DNA of 64,000 nucleotides from Candidatus Obscuribacterales bacterium (GCA_020050835.1 JAGVKB010000038.1:1-64000), one strand, 5' to 3'; shown: positions 1 to 9,559, counted from the first letter of the stretch. Program-made: numbers and translations. The notes: generated from the letters alone by a model not told the origin.

Positions 1-38
1 CCGGCAGGCGAGTTGTCGTTCGGCAGGTCCCAAGTCAT
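1..38 (-). CDS. 5' end of an unidentified gene, runs off the left edge
   Basis: The first 12 codons of a minus-strand gene are visible, reading MTWDLPNDNSPA from an ATG at 38-36. A strong ribosome binding site (GAGGAG, 6 bases before the ATG) supports a real start. Nothing can be said of function. It is transcribed divergently from the DUF1800 gene, so the 175 bp between them should hold both promoters. Confidence 0.5.
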   Translation of the reverse strand, partial: MTWDLPNDNSPA

Positions 39-213
39 GTCTTGCTCCTCTTTGTCCTCAGGATTTTTGTGCCCGCGTAAACCGATTTCTGACTTGGCGC
101 CTGATAAATATTGCGATTTTGAGGCAAAGATTAAATAGTCCAATCCGATTGAACTTTTCGACCGCAAAGTACGTTTACTTAAAATATAAGGATCTTGAGC
201 CCACCTAACAAAA

Positions 214-1728
214 ATGAAACATGCACTGTCCGGACTTATAGCCTTTCTTACAGCGACCGTGTGTTTCAGCTTCCCTTTGGCTGCTCAGTCGACCGACGAG
301 TCGACTGAGCGTGCTCAACACGCGCTCAATCGGTTGACCTATGGTCCCAGACCGGGTGATGTCGCAATGCTAGAAAAGTTGGGGGTAGAGCGATTCATCG
401 AACAGCAGCTGCATCCGGAGTCTTTGCCAATTCCCAAGCGTCTGCAGGAACGGATTGACCGCAGTCCGTCGGTGGCGATGACACCGGGCCAGCTTTTTGT
501 GAACTATGGGCGGCCAGCGTTAAGAACCCTTGTTGACAAGAACGATCAGACCGGGCAGCAAAAGAAGGATGCGTTCAAGCTGATTAACGAAACATACAAG
601 AAGCTTTATCTGGAGCAATCAGAGCTGCGACTGAACAGGGCTCTGTACAGCCCACGCCAGCTTGAAGAGTTGATGACCGAATTTTGGTTCAATCATTTCA
701 ATATATCCAGCGACAAAGGGCTGGATCATATCTGGGTGGGATCTTTCGAGGAAGTGGCGATTCGACCATATGCGCTCGGGCGATTTCGAGATCTTCTGGG
801 CGCAACCGCTCACCATGCTGCGATGCTGTTCTATCTTGATAATTGGCAGAACTCGGTTGCCCGCGTTAACGCCAACGGTGGCGGACGATTCAAGGGGCTC
901 AACGAGAATTATGCTCGAGAGTTGATGGAGCTGCACACTCTGGGCGTCGATGGCGGCTACAGCCAGTCTGATGTAGTCGCGCTCGCTCGCATTTTGACCG
1001 GTCTTGGCTTGCAGCCTAGAAGAGGAGCCAGTATGGATGCGCTGCAAAGTAAGTTCGGCTCTCGTTTCGAGGCTCGCCGGCACGATTTTTCGCAGAAGGT
1101 CTTGCTGGGCAAGACTGTCGTTGGTAGCGGTGAACGGGAGATCGAAGAGGCGCTCGATCTGCTGGCGAAACATCCGTCGACGGCTCATCATCTGAGCTAT
1201 AAGCTTGCTCAAGCTTTTGTTTGTGACCACCCGCCCGATGCGCTGATTAAACGATTGTGCCGGACATTCAATACCAGCGATGGTGATATCAAAGCGGTGC
1301 TTAAGGAGATCTTTCAGAGTCCGGAGTTCTGGGACAGCCAATATCGTGAAAGCAAGTTCAAGTCGCCTTATCGTTATGTGTTATCGGCACTAAGAGCCTC
1401 TGATGTGGAAGTAGTGAGCTTTCTACCGGTAATTCAATTTCTGCGACAACAAGGAATGCCGCTCTATCAGTGCCTTACTCCGGACGGTTACAAGAACACT
1501 GAAGCGGCCTGGTTGAATTCAGATGCGCTATTGAATCGACTCAACTTCGCTACTGCGCTTGGACTTGGCAAGTTACCCAACTTGCAGACGAGTACTTTCC
1601 AATACAGCGAAGTCGAGCCGCTGCTCGGCACGCAACCTTCAGCATCTACCCTGCGTGTTATCAAGCAAGCGCCCGAGGAGATGAGGCTCAGCCTATTGCT
1701 GGGCAGCCCGGAATTCATGAGGTATTAG
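214..1728 (+). CDS. Secreted DUF1800 family protein
   Basis: This 504-residue protein begins with a Sec signal peptide (charged start, hydrophobic residues 5-20, cleavage near Ala-Gln at 24-25). It carries the hallmark DUF1800 block, NENYARELMELHTLGVDGGY, at about residues 230-250, followed by SDVVALARILTGLG. It also has the typical early segment with RLTYGPRPGDV. The biochemical role of DUF1800 is not established; the family is exported and almost always sits directly before a DUF1501 gene, as here (6 bases to the next start). The pair is therefore very likely co-transcribed and works together outside the cytoplasm. Length and motifs look intact. Confidence 0.92.
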   Translation: MKHALSGLIAFLTATVCFSFPLAAQSTDESTERAQHALNRLTYGPRPGDVAMLEKLGVERFIEQQLHPESLPIPKRLQERIDRSPSVAMTPGQLFVNYGRPALRTLVDKNDQTGQQKKDAFKLINETYKKLYLEQSELRLNRALYSPRQLEELMTEFWFNHFNISSDKGLDHIWVGSFEEVAIRPYALGRFRDLLGATAHHAAMLFYLDNWQNSVARVNANGGGRFKGLNENYARELMELHTLGVDGGYSQSDVVALARILTGLGLQPRRGASMDALQSKFGSRFEARRHDFSQKVLLGKTVVGSGEREIEEALDLLAKHPSTAHHLSYKLAQAFVCDHPPDALIKRLCRTFNTSDGDIKAVLKEIFQSPEFWDSQYRESKFKSPYRYVLSALRASDVEVVSFLPVIQFLRQQGMPLYQCLTPDGYKNTEAAWLNSDALLNRLNFATALGLGKLPNLQTSTFQYSEVEPLLGTQPSASTLRVIKQAPEEMRLSLLLGSPEFMRY

Positions 1729-1734
1729 TGAGCG

Positions 1735-2982
1735 ATGATCAAGCGGCGAGATTTCTTGAAAACGGCCGGACTGTGCACGCTGTCTTACTTATGTCCGAAC
1801 CTGAGCGGCTGGGCTGCCGGCTACCAACAGAGCGAGCCGAACGGCACGAGACTGATCGTGATTTTCTTGCGTGGAGCCGTTGATGGGCTGAATGTCGTTG
1901 CCCCTTACGGCGATTCGCTCTATTACTCTCTGCGTCCTTCGGTCTCGATTGCTCGACCGGGACAGGAGCTCGGTTTGCTGGATCTCGACGGTCATTTTGG
2001 ACTCAATCCGGCCTTGGAGCCGCTGCTGGAGCACTGGAAGAACGGCAGCTTGGCTATAGTGCAGGCTACCGGTTCGCCGGATCCGACCAGGTCTCATTTC
2101 GATGCTCAGGACTTCATGGAGAGCGGTACGCCTGGAGTAAAGGTTACTTCGTCTGGTTGGATGAATCGGTTGCTTATGCAATTGCCGAATTCAAAATCGC
2201 CGGTGCGCGCCGTCAACGTCGGCGAAGTCTTACCACGCATTCTGCAGGGACCAGCCTCCATCGCCAGTTATGCTCCGGCCGGCCGCTTCGCTGCGGTCAG
2301 AAAGCCGCTGGATTATCCGGTGGTAGCGCAATATTTCGGCAGTATGTACGGCTCGCGCACCGACAGTCTTGGCAAGGCGTTCAACGAAGGTATGAGCGCT
2401 CACAAGACGCTCAAGAAAGATTTGGAGGGGGAGATGACCGCTGCCAATCAAGGAGCGCCGGACGCGAGAAATTTCAAGGGTTTTGGCTCGCAGATCGGCC
2501 GGCTCTTCGCCAACTCGCCCCATGTTCAAATGGGATTCCTGGCGATCGGCGGTTGGGACACGCACGTCAATCAGGGCGGCTCTAAAGGTCAACTCGCAAA
2601 TAAGCTCAATACACTTGGCGCAGGCCTGGCGCAATTAGTCACCGCTCTTGGTGACCAGTACAAAAACACGCTAATAGTTGTAATGTCAGAGTTCGGTCGA
2701 ACGGTCAAGGAAAATGGCAACAACGGCACCGACCACGGACACGGCAACATGATGCTGCTCCTGGGGGGAGGCATTGTCGGCGGTAAGGTTTACGGGAATT
2801 GGCGCGGTCTTGCATCCGGTCAACTCTACGAGGGTCGAGATCTGCCGGTCACAACCGATTTCAGAAGTGTCCTATCAACTGTGCTGGCCGAGCATATGAA
2901 GGTCTCAAAAGCCGGCATGCAAGAGGTATTTCCTGGTTATCGGCCAGCGGACAATGAATTGAAAGGTATAGTTAGGGGCTGA
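1735..2982 (+). CDS. DUF1501 family protein with Tat-type leader
   Basis: This 415-residue protein opens with a twin-arginine-like leader (MIKRRDFLKTAG) and a short hydrophobic stretch ending near Trp-Ala-Ala, so it is probably exported folded. DUF1501 proteins have a sulfatase/alkaline-phosphatase-like fold. Visible family motifs are IFLRGAVDGLNVV (about 42-54), PDPTRSHFDAQDFMESGTPG (about 118-137), GGWDTHVNQGG (about 272-282) and MSEFGRTVKENGNNGTDHGH (about 317-336), where the Asp/His residues would bind metal. The start lies 6 bases after the DUF1800 stop, so translation is coupled. Substrate unknown. Confidence 0.92.
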   Translation: MIKRRDFLKTAGLCTLSYLCPNLSGWAAGYQQSEPNGTRLIVIFLRGAVDGLNVVAPYGDSLYYSLRPSVSIARPGQELGLLDLDGHFGLNPALEPLLEHWKNGSLAIVQATGSPDPTRSHFDAQDFMESGTPGVKVTSSGWMNRLLMQLPNSKSPVRAVNVGEVLPRILQGPASIASYAPAGRFAAVRKPLDYPVVAQYFGSMYGSRTDSLGKAFNEGMSAHKTLKKDLEGEMTAANQGAPDARNFKGFGSQIGRLFANSPHVQMGFLAIGGWDTHVNQGGSKGQLANKLNTLGAGLAQLVTALGDQYKNTLIVVMSEFGRTVKENGNNGTDHGHGNMMLLLGGGIVGGKVYGNWRGLASGQLYEGRDLPVTTDFRSVLSTVLAEHMKVSKAGMQEVFPGYRPADNELKGIVRG

Positions 2983-3177
2983 TTGAATCGCAAGTCCGGA
3001 TACTAAGCTTGCGACAAGTGTGCTGATCGATCCGGATTGACCGGTGACTGCAATTGCATGCTAATCTATCTAAGGAGCTTCTCCGTGTAATGACTGGCAC
3101 GTGCGCGGGAACCCAGAGAGTCGACAATTTGCTGCAATCCAAGGATTTAGCCGGCAGCTGGGCTCTTGAGAAATTCT

Positions 3178-5658
3178 ATGAATCAAACAAAATCTTTTGC
3201 CAGCAAAACATTTATTGGAATAGAGTTCGGCTATCTGCTCTCCGAATGGAAGCAGATGTTTGGCAAGGAGACTATTCCTAAGGACATCTGGGCCGGTCTG
3301 ACAGTGGCCCTGGTCGCTCTCCCGCTTAACCTGGCGCTGGCAATTGCCGCCGGAGTGGAGCCAGGAGTCGGTGTTACTACCGGAATTATTGCCGGTGTGG
3401 TCGCTGCGCTTTTCGGCGGGCAGCGGGTTGCTATCACCGGACCGGCAGCGGCCATGGCAGTCGTGCTGATTGAAATCGCCCGGAATTATGGTATCGACGC
3501 AATCTGGCTGGTTTGCTTAATCGCCGGTTTACTTCAACTATTGGCCGGTGTTTTCAAGCTCGGTCGATTTATCTCCTTCCTGCCGATGCCGGTCATTGTC
3601 GGTTTTGCCAATGCAATCGGTGTGCTGGTCTTCTTTAATGCGTTGGACGATTTCCTGGGATTGCCGGCCAAACAGGTTGCCCATGCCGGGCAGCCGCAAC
3701 TGGCAGGTCTTCCTTTTATTCCCGAATTCTTCGTCGACATGTTTGATATCTGGCGCAGATGTTTGGTGCATCAAGAGATGAACTTTTACGCCATCATAAT
3801 TGGTACTGTTGGTCTCCTGATTGCTTATCTGACACCGAAGGTCACAAAGGCTGTTCCGGGACAGCTGGTGGCCATTTTTACAGCTACCTTGCTTTGTTCT
3901 TTGCTGCAGTTTAAGGTGCCGGTAGTCAGGGACATTGCCACCATACCCAATGTATTGCCGCTGCCTGGGATTCCCGAATTAGCCTGGAATGATTTTGGTG
4001 TGCTCTTCCCGACGGCAATTACGGTTTTCATGCTGGGCTCGATCGAGTCGTTGCTGTCGGCTTCGGTCGCGGACGGTATGACAGGCTCAGCTCGGCATCA
4101 TTCAAATCAGGAGTTGATCGGCCAGGGTTTGGCAAATCTGGTTGTGCCATTTTTCGGGGGCATTCCGGTCACCGGTGTAATTGCCCGAACTGCTGTCAAT
4201 ATACGAGCCGGCGCCTGCACGAGGCTTTCGGGTCTGGTTCATTCATTGGCTCTGGCCTGCTTGATTTTCTTCCTGGCCAAGTATGCCGAGCAGATACCGC
4301 TGGCAGCGTTGGCCTCGATCTTGATGCTGACCGGTATCAGGTTGATCGAATGGGATGCCATGGCTCAAATGTGGCGTAGCTCAAGAATGGAGAGCATTGT
4401 TGCATTCGTCACAACTTTGTCCTCGGTAGCGGTCGACCTGACCGCCGGTGTGTTTACCGGTCTCGTCTTTGCCTGTGCACTGTTTATAAGACAGATCGCC
4501 GATGTGAAAATCGTTCCGCAGGGCGAGCAGGAAGCAAACAGTGTGGAAGCGACAATTCCGGTCTGCAAGTTCGTCCGTACCTATGTAGTCGACGGGCCGC
4601 TTTTCTTTGGGGCTGCCGAGCGGTTCATTGAAAATATCTTGATCGTCGCTGACGTCAAAGTGGTAATTCTGCACATGAAAGCGGCTCGGGTTATGGACTT
4701 GACCGGCGTCGAAACATTGCTTTCGATCAAGCATCAGCTGGAGAGGCAGGGCGGCAAGCTGGTAATCGCCGAGCTTCCCCAGCAACCGCTCCAGCTCCTG
4801 GAAAGGAGTGGGGCGCTTGAAAAGATTGGCCGCGAGAATGTCTATCACAGCTATCATAGCGCGGTGGTCAGTGTCAACGAGCAGCTGCTTAGTAGCTCTT
4901 GCCAGGGCTGCGAGGACAAAGGCGGTTATGCACCGAAAGATTGCCGGTTGCACAATGCCCTGCTGGATGAATCGAGCCCGATGGCAAGGTTGATTGAAGC
5001 AGCTCGCGGTAAGACCGTTCCGCAAAACAAATCAGGTTTGGAGTGGCTATTTCCTGTACTGAGCAATGAAGATGTGCCTGAAACGCTACGTGGAACCCCG
5101 CTGGAAACTCTCCTGAGGGGCCAGAATCTTGGCTTGATAGACGAGCACCAAGCTCATGGTGCGGCATTGATGATCGGGATGTGCATCGACTTTCGCAATG
5201 CTTTGAGCATTCCCAGGGACTGGGCTTATATCATTCGCCGGGAAGGTGCCAACATGGCCGAAGCCGAATTTGCGGTCGCGCTGGCGTTAAGCAAGGGTGT
5301 TCGCTATATGGCTTTGATCGCTCATAATAATTGTGCGATGGCCAATACCGCCGAGCACCGAGAACAGTTCATCAATGTCTTGACCAAGGGCTTCAACTGG
5401 GACGCCGATCGGGCCGTGGAGTTCTTCGATAATCACTCATTGAGTCGCGAGATCGGCAATGAGCTGGATTTCGTAGTCGAGGAGTCAGGCAGAATTGAGT
5501 CGCTTTTCCCAGGGCTGACTGTGGTGCCGCTTTTGTTTAGAGTGGAGGATAGCCGTCTTTATCTAATCTATGACTGGCTGGTTAAGAATGCTCCAAGTTA
5601 TTCTAAAATAAGCAAGTTCAATAGCCGGGACACGGGCGAGTTTTCGCTGCCTTCTTGA
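3178..5658 (+). CDS. SulP anion transporter fused to STAS and beta-carbonic-anhydrase domains
   Basis: This 826-residue membrane protein has the SulP/SLC26 core (about 25-440, multiple hydrophobic helices, motifs such as GPAAAMAVVLIEIA), a STAS domain (about 465-560, with the MDLTG loop), and a C-terminal beta-carbonic-anhydrase-like domain. That domain keeps the zinc-site pattern: Cys669-x-Asp671-x-Arg673, then His716-x-x-Cys719. SulP-CA fusions are a known bacterial class thought to move bicarbonate, or sulfate, with interconversion to CO2 at the inner face. A Cys/His-rich linker (SSCQGC, then CRLH) joins STAS to the CA domain. The open frame extends upstream to a TTG at 3166, but the ATG at 3178 is preferred. 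It appears to be monocistronic. Confidence 0.9.
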   Translation: MNQTKSFASKTFIGIEFGYLLSEWKQMFGKETIPKDIWAGLTVALVALPLNLALAIAAGVEPGVGVTTGIIAGVVAALFGGQRVAITGPAAAMAVVLIEIARNYGIDAIWLVCLIAGLLQLLAGVFKLGRFISFLPMPVIVGFANAIGVLVFFNALDDFLGLPAKQVAHAGQPQLAGLPFIPEFFVDMFDIWRRCLVHQEMNFYAIIIGTVGLLIAYLTPKVTKAVPGQLVAIFTATLLCSLLQFKVPVVRDIATIPNVLPLPGIPELAWNDFGVLFPTAITVFMLGSIESLLSASVADGMTGSARHHSNQELIGQGLANLVVPFFGGIPVTGVIARTAVNIRAGACTRLSGLVHSLALACLIFFLAKYAEQIPLAALASILMLTGIRLIEWDAMAQMWRSSRMESIVAFVTTLSSVAVDLTAGVFTGLVFACALFIRQIADVKIVPQGEQEANSVEATIPVCKFVRTYVVDGPLFFGAAERFIENILIVADVKVVILHMKAARVMDLTGVETLLSIKHQLERQGGKLVIAELPQQPLQLLERSGALEKIGRENVYHSYHSAVVSVNEQLLSSSCQGCEDKGGYAPKDCRLHNALLDESSPMARLIEAARGKTVPQNKSGLEWLFPVLSNEDVPETLRGTPLETLLRGQNLGLIDEHQAHGAALMIGMCIDFRNALSIPRDWAYIIRREGANMAEAEFAVALALSKGVRYMALIAHNNCAMANTAEHREQFINVLTKGFNWDADRAVEFFDNHSLSREIGNELDFVVEESGRIESLFPGLTVVPLLFRVEDSRLYLIYDWLVKNAPSYSKISKFNSRDTGEFSLPS

Positions 5659-5908
5659 GCTGGCGATTGTTTAGTCGATTGCTTTGCCGAGCACCAAGGG
5701 TTGGTGTAACTTGGTTGTGAGTCGAGGTAGCCGTCTGGAGAGTCTGCCCGGCCAATCGGTGGGCGACCGCTGGCCCGTATAGTATCGCCGGTGGTGGTCG
5801 GCAGCATGCCGTTGCTAATGCTTGACCGGGTTGTTCCAGCTGAACGGCTGAGTGTGTAATCGCCAGAGACGACTCAATCTTCCGGTGGCAGCGGCTTGTG
5901 CTGTATGT

Positions 5909-6610
5909 TTAGACGACAGCTGCTGCTTGTCCGATGAAACTCCCGTCTTGCAGCATCGTGTAGCTAAGTGCCTTCGAGGCTTGATCGAGGAGCTCTTCGG
6001 CTTTGCGCGCATTGACCGGGTAGGACGCCAGCGCGATCGAGACCGTAAACGGATGGTTTGTTCCATAAGCGTTGCTAAGGCTGGCGTAAATAGTTCGGCG
6101 ATAACGCGCGGCTGCAATGTGCGCACCATCTTGATTCGTCTCCGGAAGTATGACGGCAAATCTCTCTGACGAATACTTGCAGCCAATGTCGATCTCGCGA
6201 ATTGTTCTTTTCAAAGTAGAGGCAACTAAGGCGAGCAAGCTGTCGCCTGCCAGGCTCCCGTTGGTCTTCGAGTAATCATCCAGACCTTTGATTGCAATCA
6301 TGCACAGAGTCAAAGGCTTCTTGGTCCGCTGCGCTCTTTGTACTTCCTGTCTCAACTCTCGTTCGAGCGATCTTGAATTGTACAGACCGGTGAGTTTATC
6401 GAGCAGAACATAGACCTCCATCTCTTCGAGGTTTCTCGATGCTAGCGATGCTTTAGTAAATTCGAGCTGATTTGCGCTTTGTACTTCCCAGGATCGCTTG
6501 ACTAGCTGCTCGTCGGGTTTAATACGGACGTCTCCAGAACGCTTCTCCCAATGCCTGTCGAGGGCTCTGCAGAAAGCACAAGTCTTTCCGCCACAACTGT
6601 GGTTGGTCAT
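5909..6610 (-). CDS. GGDEF-domain protein with degenerate signature
   Basis: This 233-residue protein has an N-terminal Cys cluster (Cys6, Cys11, Cys14) and then a GGDEF domain from about residue 70. It shows the family pattern LDKLTGLYNSRSLERELRQE, a substrate-region segment, and ILPETNQDGAHIAAARYR. The signature GG(D/E)EF is replaced by SSERF at 147-151, so cyclic-di-GMP synthesis is unlikely; it may bind GTP or c-di-GMP, or act as a scaffold. The ATG at 6610 is chosen because GGAG lies 6 bases upstream. An in-frame ATG at 6649 would add 13 residues with no clear binding site. Loss of the active site is seen directly; the regulatory role is inference. Confidence 0.8.
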   Translation of the reverse strand: MTNHSCGGKTCAFCRALDRHWEKRSGDVRIKPDEQLVKRSWEVQSANQLEFTKASLASRNLEEMEVYVLLDKLTGLYNSRSLERELRQEVQRAQRTKKPLTLCMIAIKGLDDYSKTNGSLAGDSLLALVASTLKRTIREIDIGCKYSSERFAVILPETNQDGAHIAAARYRRTIYASLSNAYGTNHPFTVSIALASYPVNARKAEELLDQASKALSYTMLQDGSFIGQAAAVV

Positions 6611-6689
6611 AGTAATCTCCGATTTCTTCGCTGCACACGCTTGATGCACACCTTAGGTTCAGCCTGTGAAAAAGTCGTGAAATCCGGAG

Positions 6690-6782
6690 TTAGCCTTCCC
6701 AGTTGATCACCTTGAGATCCAGCACAGCGATTGCGTAGATGACCGGAACAAGGCCGAGCGTGACGAAAGTCGCAAAGTCATC
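6690..6782 (-). pseudogene. 3' relic of an RND (HAE1-type) efflux pump gene
   Basis: About 30 minus-strand codons, flanked by an in-frame stop at 6785-6783 and ended by TAA at 6692-6690, encode FATFVTLGLVPVIYAI followed by VLDLKVINW. This matches the end of the last transmembrane helix and the short cytoplasmic tail of RND pumps, where TL..VPV.YA and a DLK-W tail are typical. No other RND sequence is present, so this looks like the residue of a deleted pump gene. It is the main content of the 315-base gap between the GGDEF gene and the gene at 6926; the rest of the gap shows nothing I can name. Confidence 0.55.
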
Positions 6783-6925
6783 TCAAAATACTAGTCAAGC
6801 TAAAGGAATAGACACTCATTCCTCGATGTAAAATGTCCAGCATGTCTAATGGTTCTGCGTGCAGCTTGGCGATCGACCCGAGTGGTTTGTCAAGCGAGTG
6901 GTGATTTTGCCGAGGAGAGTTTTGT

Positions 6926-7324
6926 ATGAAAATAAATGGATGGCTTCTTTCGCTTTGCCTGGCGGCATTGTGCGCTGTTCCATCTGACGCTCAGCAAGCG
7001 TTGGTGCCAGCTGGGTCGTCTAATCTCACTCCCGGCCAATACATGATGACCAATCTGAATACCGGTCAGGCTCTTTATATTGTGATTGACCAGTCTGGGC
7101 GAGTTTATGCTCAAGATCCAAGAGTGCTGCAATTTGTGGTTCAAACCGGACAAGGACAGACCGGAATCGGGCAAGTTGGCATCGGCCAACCAGGAATCGG
7201 CCAAGGACAGCTCGGCTATCCGCAGCAGCAGGGCGGGCTGGGTGGATTGCTCAAGCAAGGCTTGCAAGACATGGTGAAAAACAAGTTGACCCCGCAACCG
7301 GCAGTCGGCGCACCGGCGAATTAA
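6926..7324 (+). CDS. Small secreted Gly/Gln-rich protein
   Basis: This 132-residue protein has a clear signal peptide (MKINGWLLSLCLAALCAVPSDA, cleavage before Gln-Gln) and a good ribosome binding site (GAGGAG, 8 bases upstream). The middle (about 75-115) is a low-complexity run of near repeats based on G-Q-x-G-I-G-Q, followed by a Gln/Gly-rich patch and an amphipathic segment ending in a Pro-rich tail. No known family was recognised. It is probably periplasmic or surface-exposed. It converges on the P-type-ATPase homologue, whose stop is only about 60 bp away. Confidence 0.75.
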   Translation: MKINGWLLSLCLAALCAVPSDAQQALVPAGSSNLTPGQYMMTNLNTGQALYIVIDQSGRVYAQDPRVLQFVVQTGQGQTGIGQVGIGQPGIGQGQLGYPQQQGGLGGLLKQGLQDMVKNKLTPQPAVGAPAN

Positions 7325-7384
7325 CCGGGTTGCCGGCTAAGACGACTCTTTTCAGCAGGTGTCTGGCACGGCTGTGGCGTCCTT

Positions 7385-9559
7385 CTACCGAAGCGATCTG
7401 CCTTTGTCCAGCAGCGGGCGCAGACCATTGGCGGCACCGATTATTACCGAACCGTTGTTTAAGAGGGTGGCCGAGAGGAAGTCTGCTTGATTGGTTACTG
7501 CCAGGAACAGTCCCAGCCAGTTAGGTGCTGAGACCAGGACGAGGTTTTCCTTCGCCAAAGCCATGCCGGAGCGCGCGATCTGAATCCCTTCTACTAGACT
7601 GCGCATGCTCTTTGAGGTTAACACGACGTCGGCTCGATGGCGCGCGACATCTGCTCCGGTACCGAGGGTGATGGCAATGTCCGCCTGCTCGAGCGCCAGC
7701 GAGTCAGCTGTGTCATAACCCACCACGGCTACTTTGCGACCGCGCAGTTTGTAGTCTTGCACTATCTTGGCTTTGTCGGCAGGCAGTGTCCGGGCGTAAA
7801 TCGTCTCAATGCCGGCCTGCCTGGCCAGCTCTTCGGCTGCTTGCTTGCTGCCGCCGGTCATCATTGCGATCTCCGAGATACCGATTTTACCTAAAGCACG
7901 GATTACACGCTTGATCTCTTTGCGAAGCGGATCCTTAAATGAGATTACCCCGGCCAGCTCCCGGTCGATCGCTACGCAAACACGTGAATCGCCCCTTTGC
8001 GTGCACTGGTAGAGAAAGTCCTGGGCAGGCGCTAGGCTTACATCTCGCAGCTCCATCAAGCGCGTGCTTCCGACCAGAATGCTTTTCCCTTCGACATCGC
8101 CTGAAACGCCGAGCCCGCTAATGACATGCGAGCTGGTGCGCTCCGGAACCGGGATCGAATTGAGATGCGCATAGTTGTAGATTGCAAAGGAGCCGAGGTG
8201 GCTGTAGCGCTGTTCGACGGCCGAGGCAAGGCGGGTGAGGTCCTCCATCGAATAGCTGCCACACGTAAAGATCTCAGTTATCTCCGGGACAGGTGCTGTC
8301 AGTGTGCCGCTTCTCGCAAATATGACTGTGTCAATCTCAGCCAGACGCTCGAGCGCTGTGGCGTTTCGAATTACAATCCCCCGCCTGCCAGCCTTGAACA
8401 TTGAGGCGAGCACCGCAGTTGGTATTGCAATTCTGATTCCGGTGATGAAGTCGAAGCAGACAATAGTGACGGCGCGGTGAATGTTCTTGGTGACTGCGAA
8501 GAGCAGCGCAGCCATAGACAAAACCGGCCAGACCCTTTCATAGGCATGGTGCAATGCAAAACGATGCAGCTTCGTGCGTTGAAGCCAGCGCTTTTTCTCT
8601 TTCGCTCGAACCGGATCGGCCGGTTTGAGCTTTGGCCCCTGCTCATTGCGAATATAGAGTTTGCCTTCCAAAAGGAGAGTATCGGCGCTGACGCAGTCAC
8701 CGGTGCTGACTGACTGTGGGGCGAACTCCGTTTCCGGGCTGGCTGGAATGATGGTTCCGACCCCAGACTCAACTGTGCCATCGCAGGTGATTAGTTCGCC
8801 TGGATAAACTACCAGGCGATCGCCTGCTCTTAACTCCAGCACAGGCACGCGAACGCGATGATTGTCGCTGATCAGCCAAGCCGAACGATGGGAAAGCGCA
8901 AGCTGGTGGCTGATCATCGTCTGGCAACGTCTGGTAACCAGGTCGCGCATCAGCTCGCCCATGCCGATCAGTGAGGTCATCACTGCTGCCGGCAACAAGC
9001 TGCCTGCCCGGATCAAAAAGAGGCAAGAGGCACCGTCGAGCGCATCCGCTCCCAGTCGTTTGTCCTCGAGAACGGTTTGCAACGCCCGATTGAGGATCGG
9101 CACTACCGCTGCATACAGGATTGAGCGTGCCACCGACGCTGGTGCGCCGCCCAACGTCGAGGCCAGTGAAGCCAGACCGAGCAGGAGCTGCAGTCCGGGC
9201 GAGAGCAGCGCCTCGAAAGCAAAGGTCGCTTTGCTGAGCGCTGCCGACGGATTGGTAAAACGTCCGGCGTTATTTGATGCGGGCAGCGGGCGTTTTATAT
9301 CCTCCAGCCTCAATTGGTCGAGCCAGCTGAGCGGGTCGAACGCCTCGGGATTGAAAGAGATCACCACTGCCGCGCAATCAGGGTTGGTCCGGGCCAGCCG
9401 AACGCCGTCTTGGGCGTTTAGAAGGTCCCGCAGTCCAATCGCCAGAGGAGCATCTTGATAAATGGCCTGAAAGCGCAGTCTAATCCTGCCAGGCAAACTA
9501 TGAATGATCTGATAGCCGTTTCCGCTCAAAGTGCCGCTCCGGAAGTCTCCCTGCTCCAT
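7385..9559 (-). CDS. Degenerate heavy-metal P-type ATPase homologue (pseudoenzyme)
   Basis: This 724-residue protein follows the P1B ATPase plan: an HMA-like N-terminal domain (about 15-85), membrane helices, an actuator-like domain (about 225-310), a helix pair near 345-395, and a P/N-domain (about 405-690). Every catalytic motif is altered. The phosphorylated Asp of DKTGT is Ala415 in ARSGT. The actuator TGES is SPET (274-277). The Cys-Pro-Cys of the transport helix aligns to Phe-Ile-Thr (371-373). The His-Pro of the N-domain is His454-Leu455. GDGxND is GYDTAD (614-619). The frame is otherwise intact and full length, so this is not recent decay. It should not pump by the known cycle; binding or scaffolding is inferred. 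It is probably co-transcribed with the small gene 24 bp upstream. Confidence 0.85.
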   Translation of the reverse strand: MEQGDFRSGTLSGNGYQIIHSLPGRIRLRFQAIYQDAPLAIGLRDLLNAQDGVRLARTNPDCAAVVISFNPEAFDPLSWLDQLRLEDIKRPLPASNNAGRFTNPSAALSKATFAFEALLSPGLQLLLGLASLASTLGGAPASVARSILYAAVVPILNRALQTVLEDKRLGADALDGASCLFLIRAGSLLPAAVMTSLIGMGELMRDLVTRRCQTMISHQLALSHRSAWLISDNHRVRVPVLELRAGDRLVVYPGELITCDGTVESGVGTIIPASPETEFAPQSVSTGDCVSADTLLLEGKLYIRNEQGPKLKPADPVRAKEKKRWLQRTKLHRFALHHAYERVWPVLSMAALLFAVTKNIHRAVTIVCFDFITGIRIAIPTAVLASMFKAGRRGIVIRNATALERLAEIDTVIFARSGTLTAPVPEITEIFTCGSYSMEDLTRLASAVEQRYSHLGSFAIYNYAHLNSIPVPERTSSHVISGLGVSGDVEGKSILVGSTRLMELRDVSLAPAQDFLYQCTQRGDSRVCVAIDRELAGVISFKDPLRKEIKRVIRALGKIGISEIAMMTGGSKQAAEELARQAGIETIYARTLPADKAKIVQDYKLRGRKVAVVGYDTADSLALEQADIAITLGTGADVARHRADVVLTSKSMRSLVEGIQIARSGMALAKENLVLVSAPNWLGLFLAVTNQADFLSATLLNNGSVIIGAANGLRPLLDKGRSLR

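Noticed and set aside
619-1341. Long minus-strand open frame inside the DUF1800 gene
   Set aside because: The plus-strand protein has clear family motifs and a signal peptide; the opposite frame is a shadow.
7385-9559. Functional copper or zinc exporting P1B ATPase
   Set aside because: The phosphorylated Asp and the other catalytic motifs are absent, so normal ATP-driven transport is not credible.
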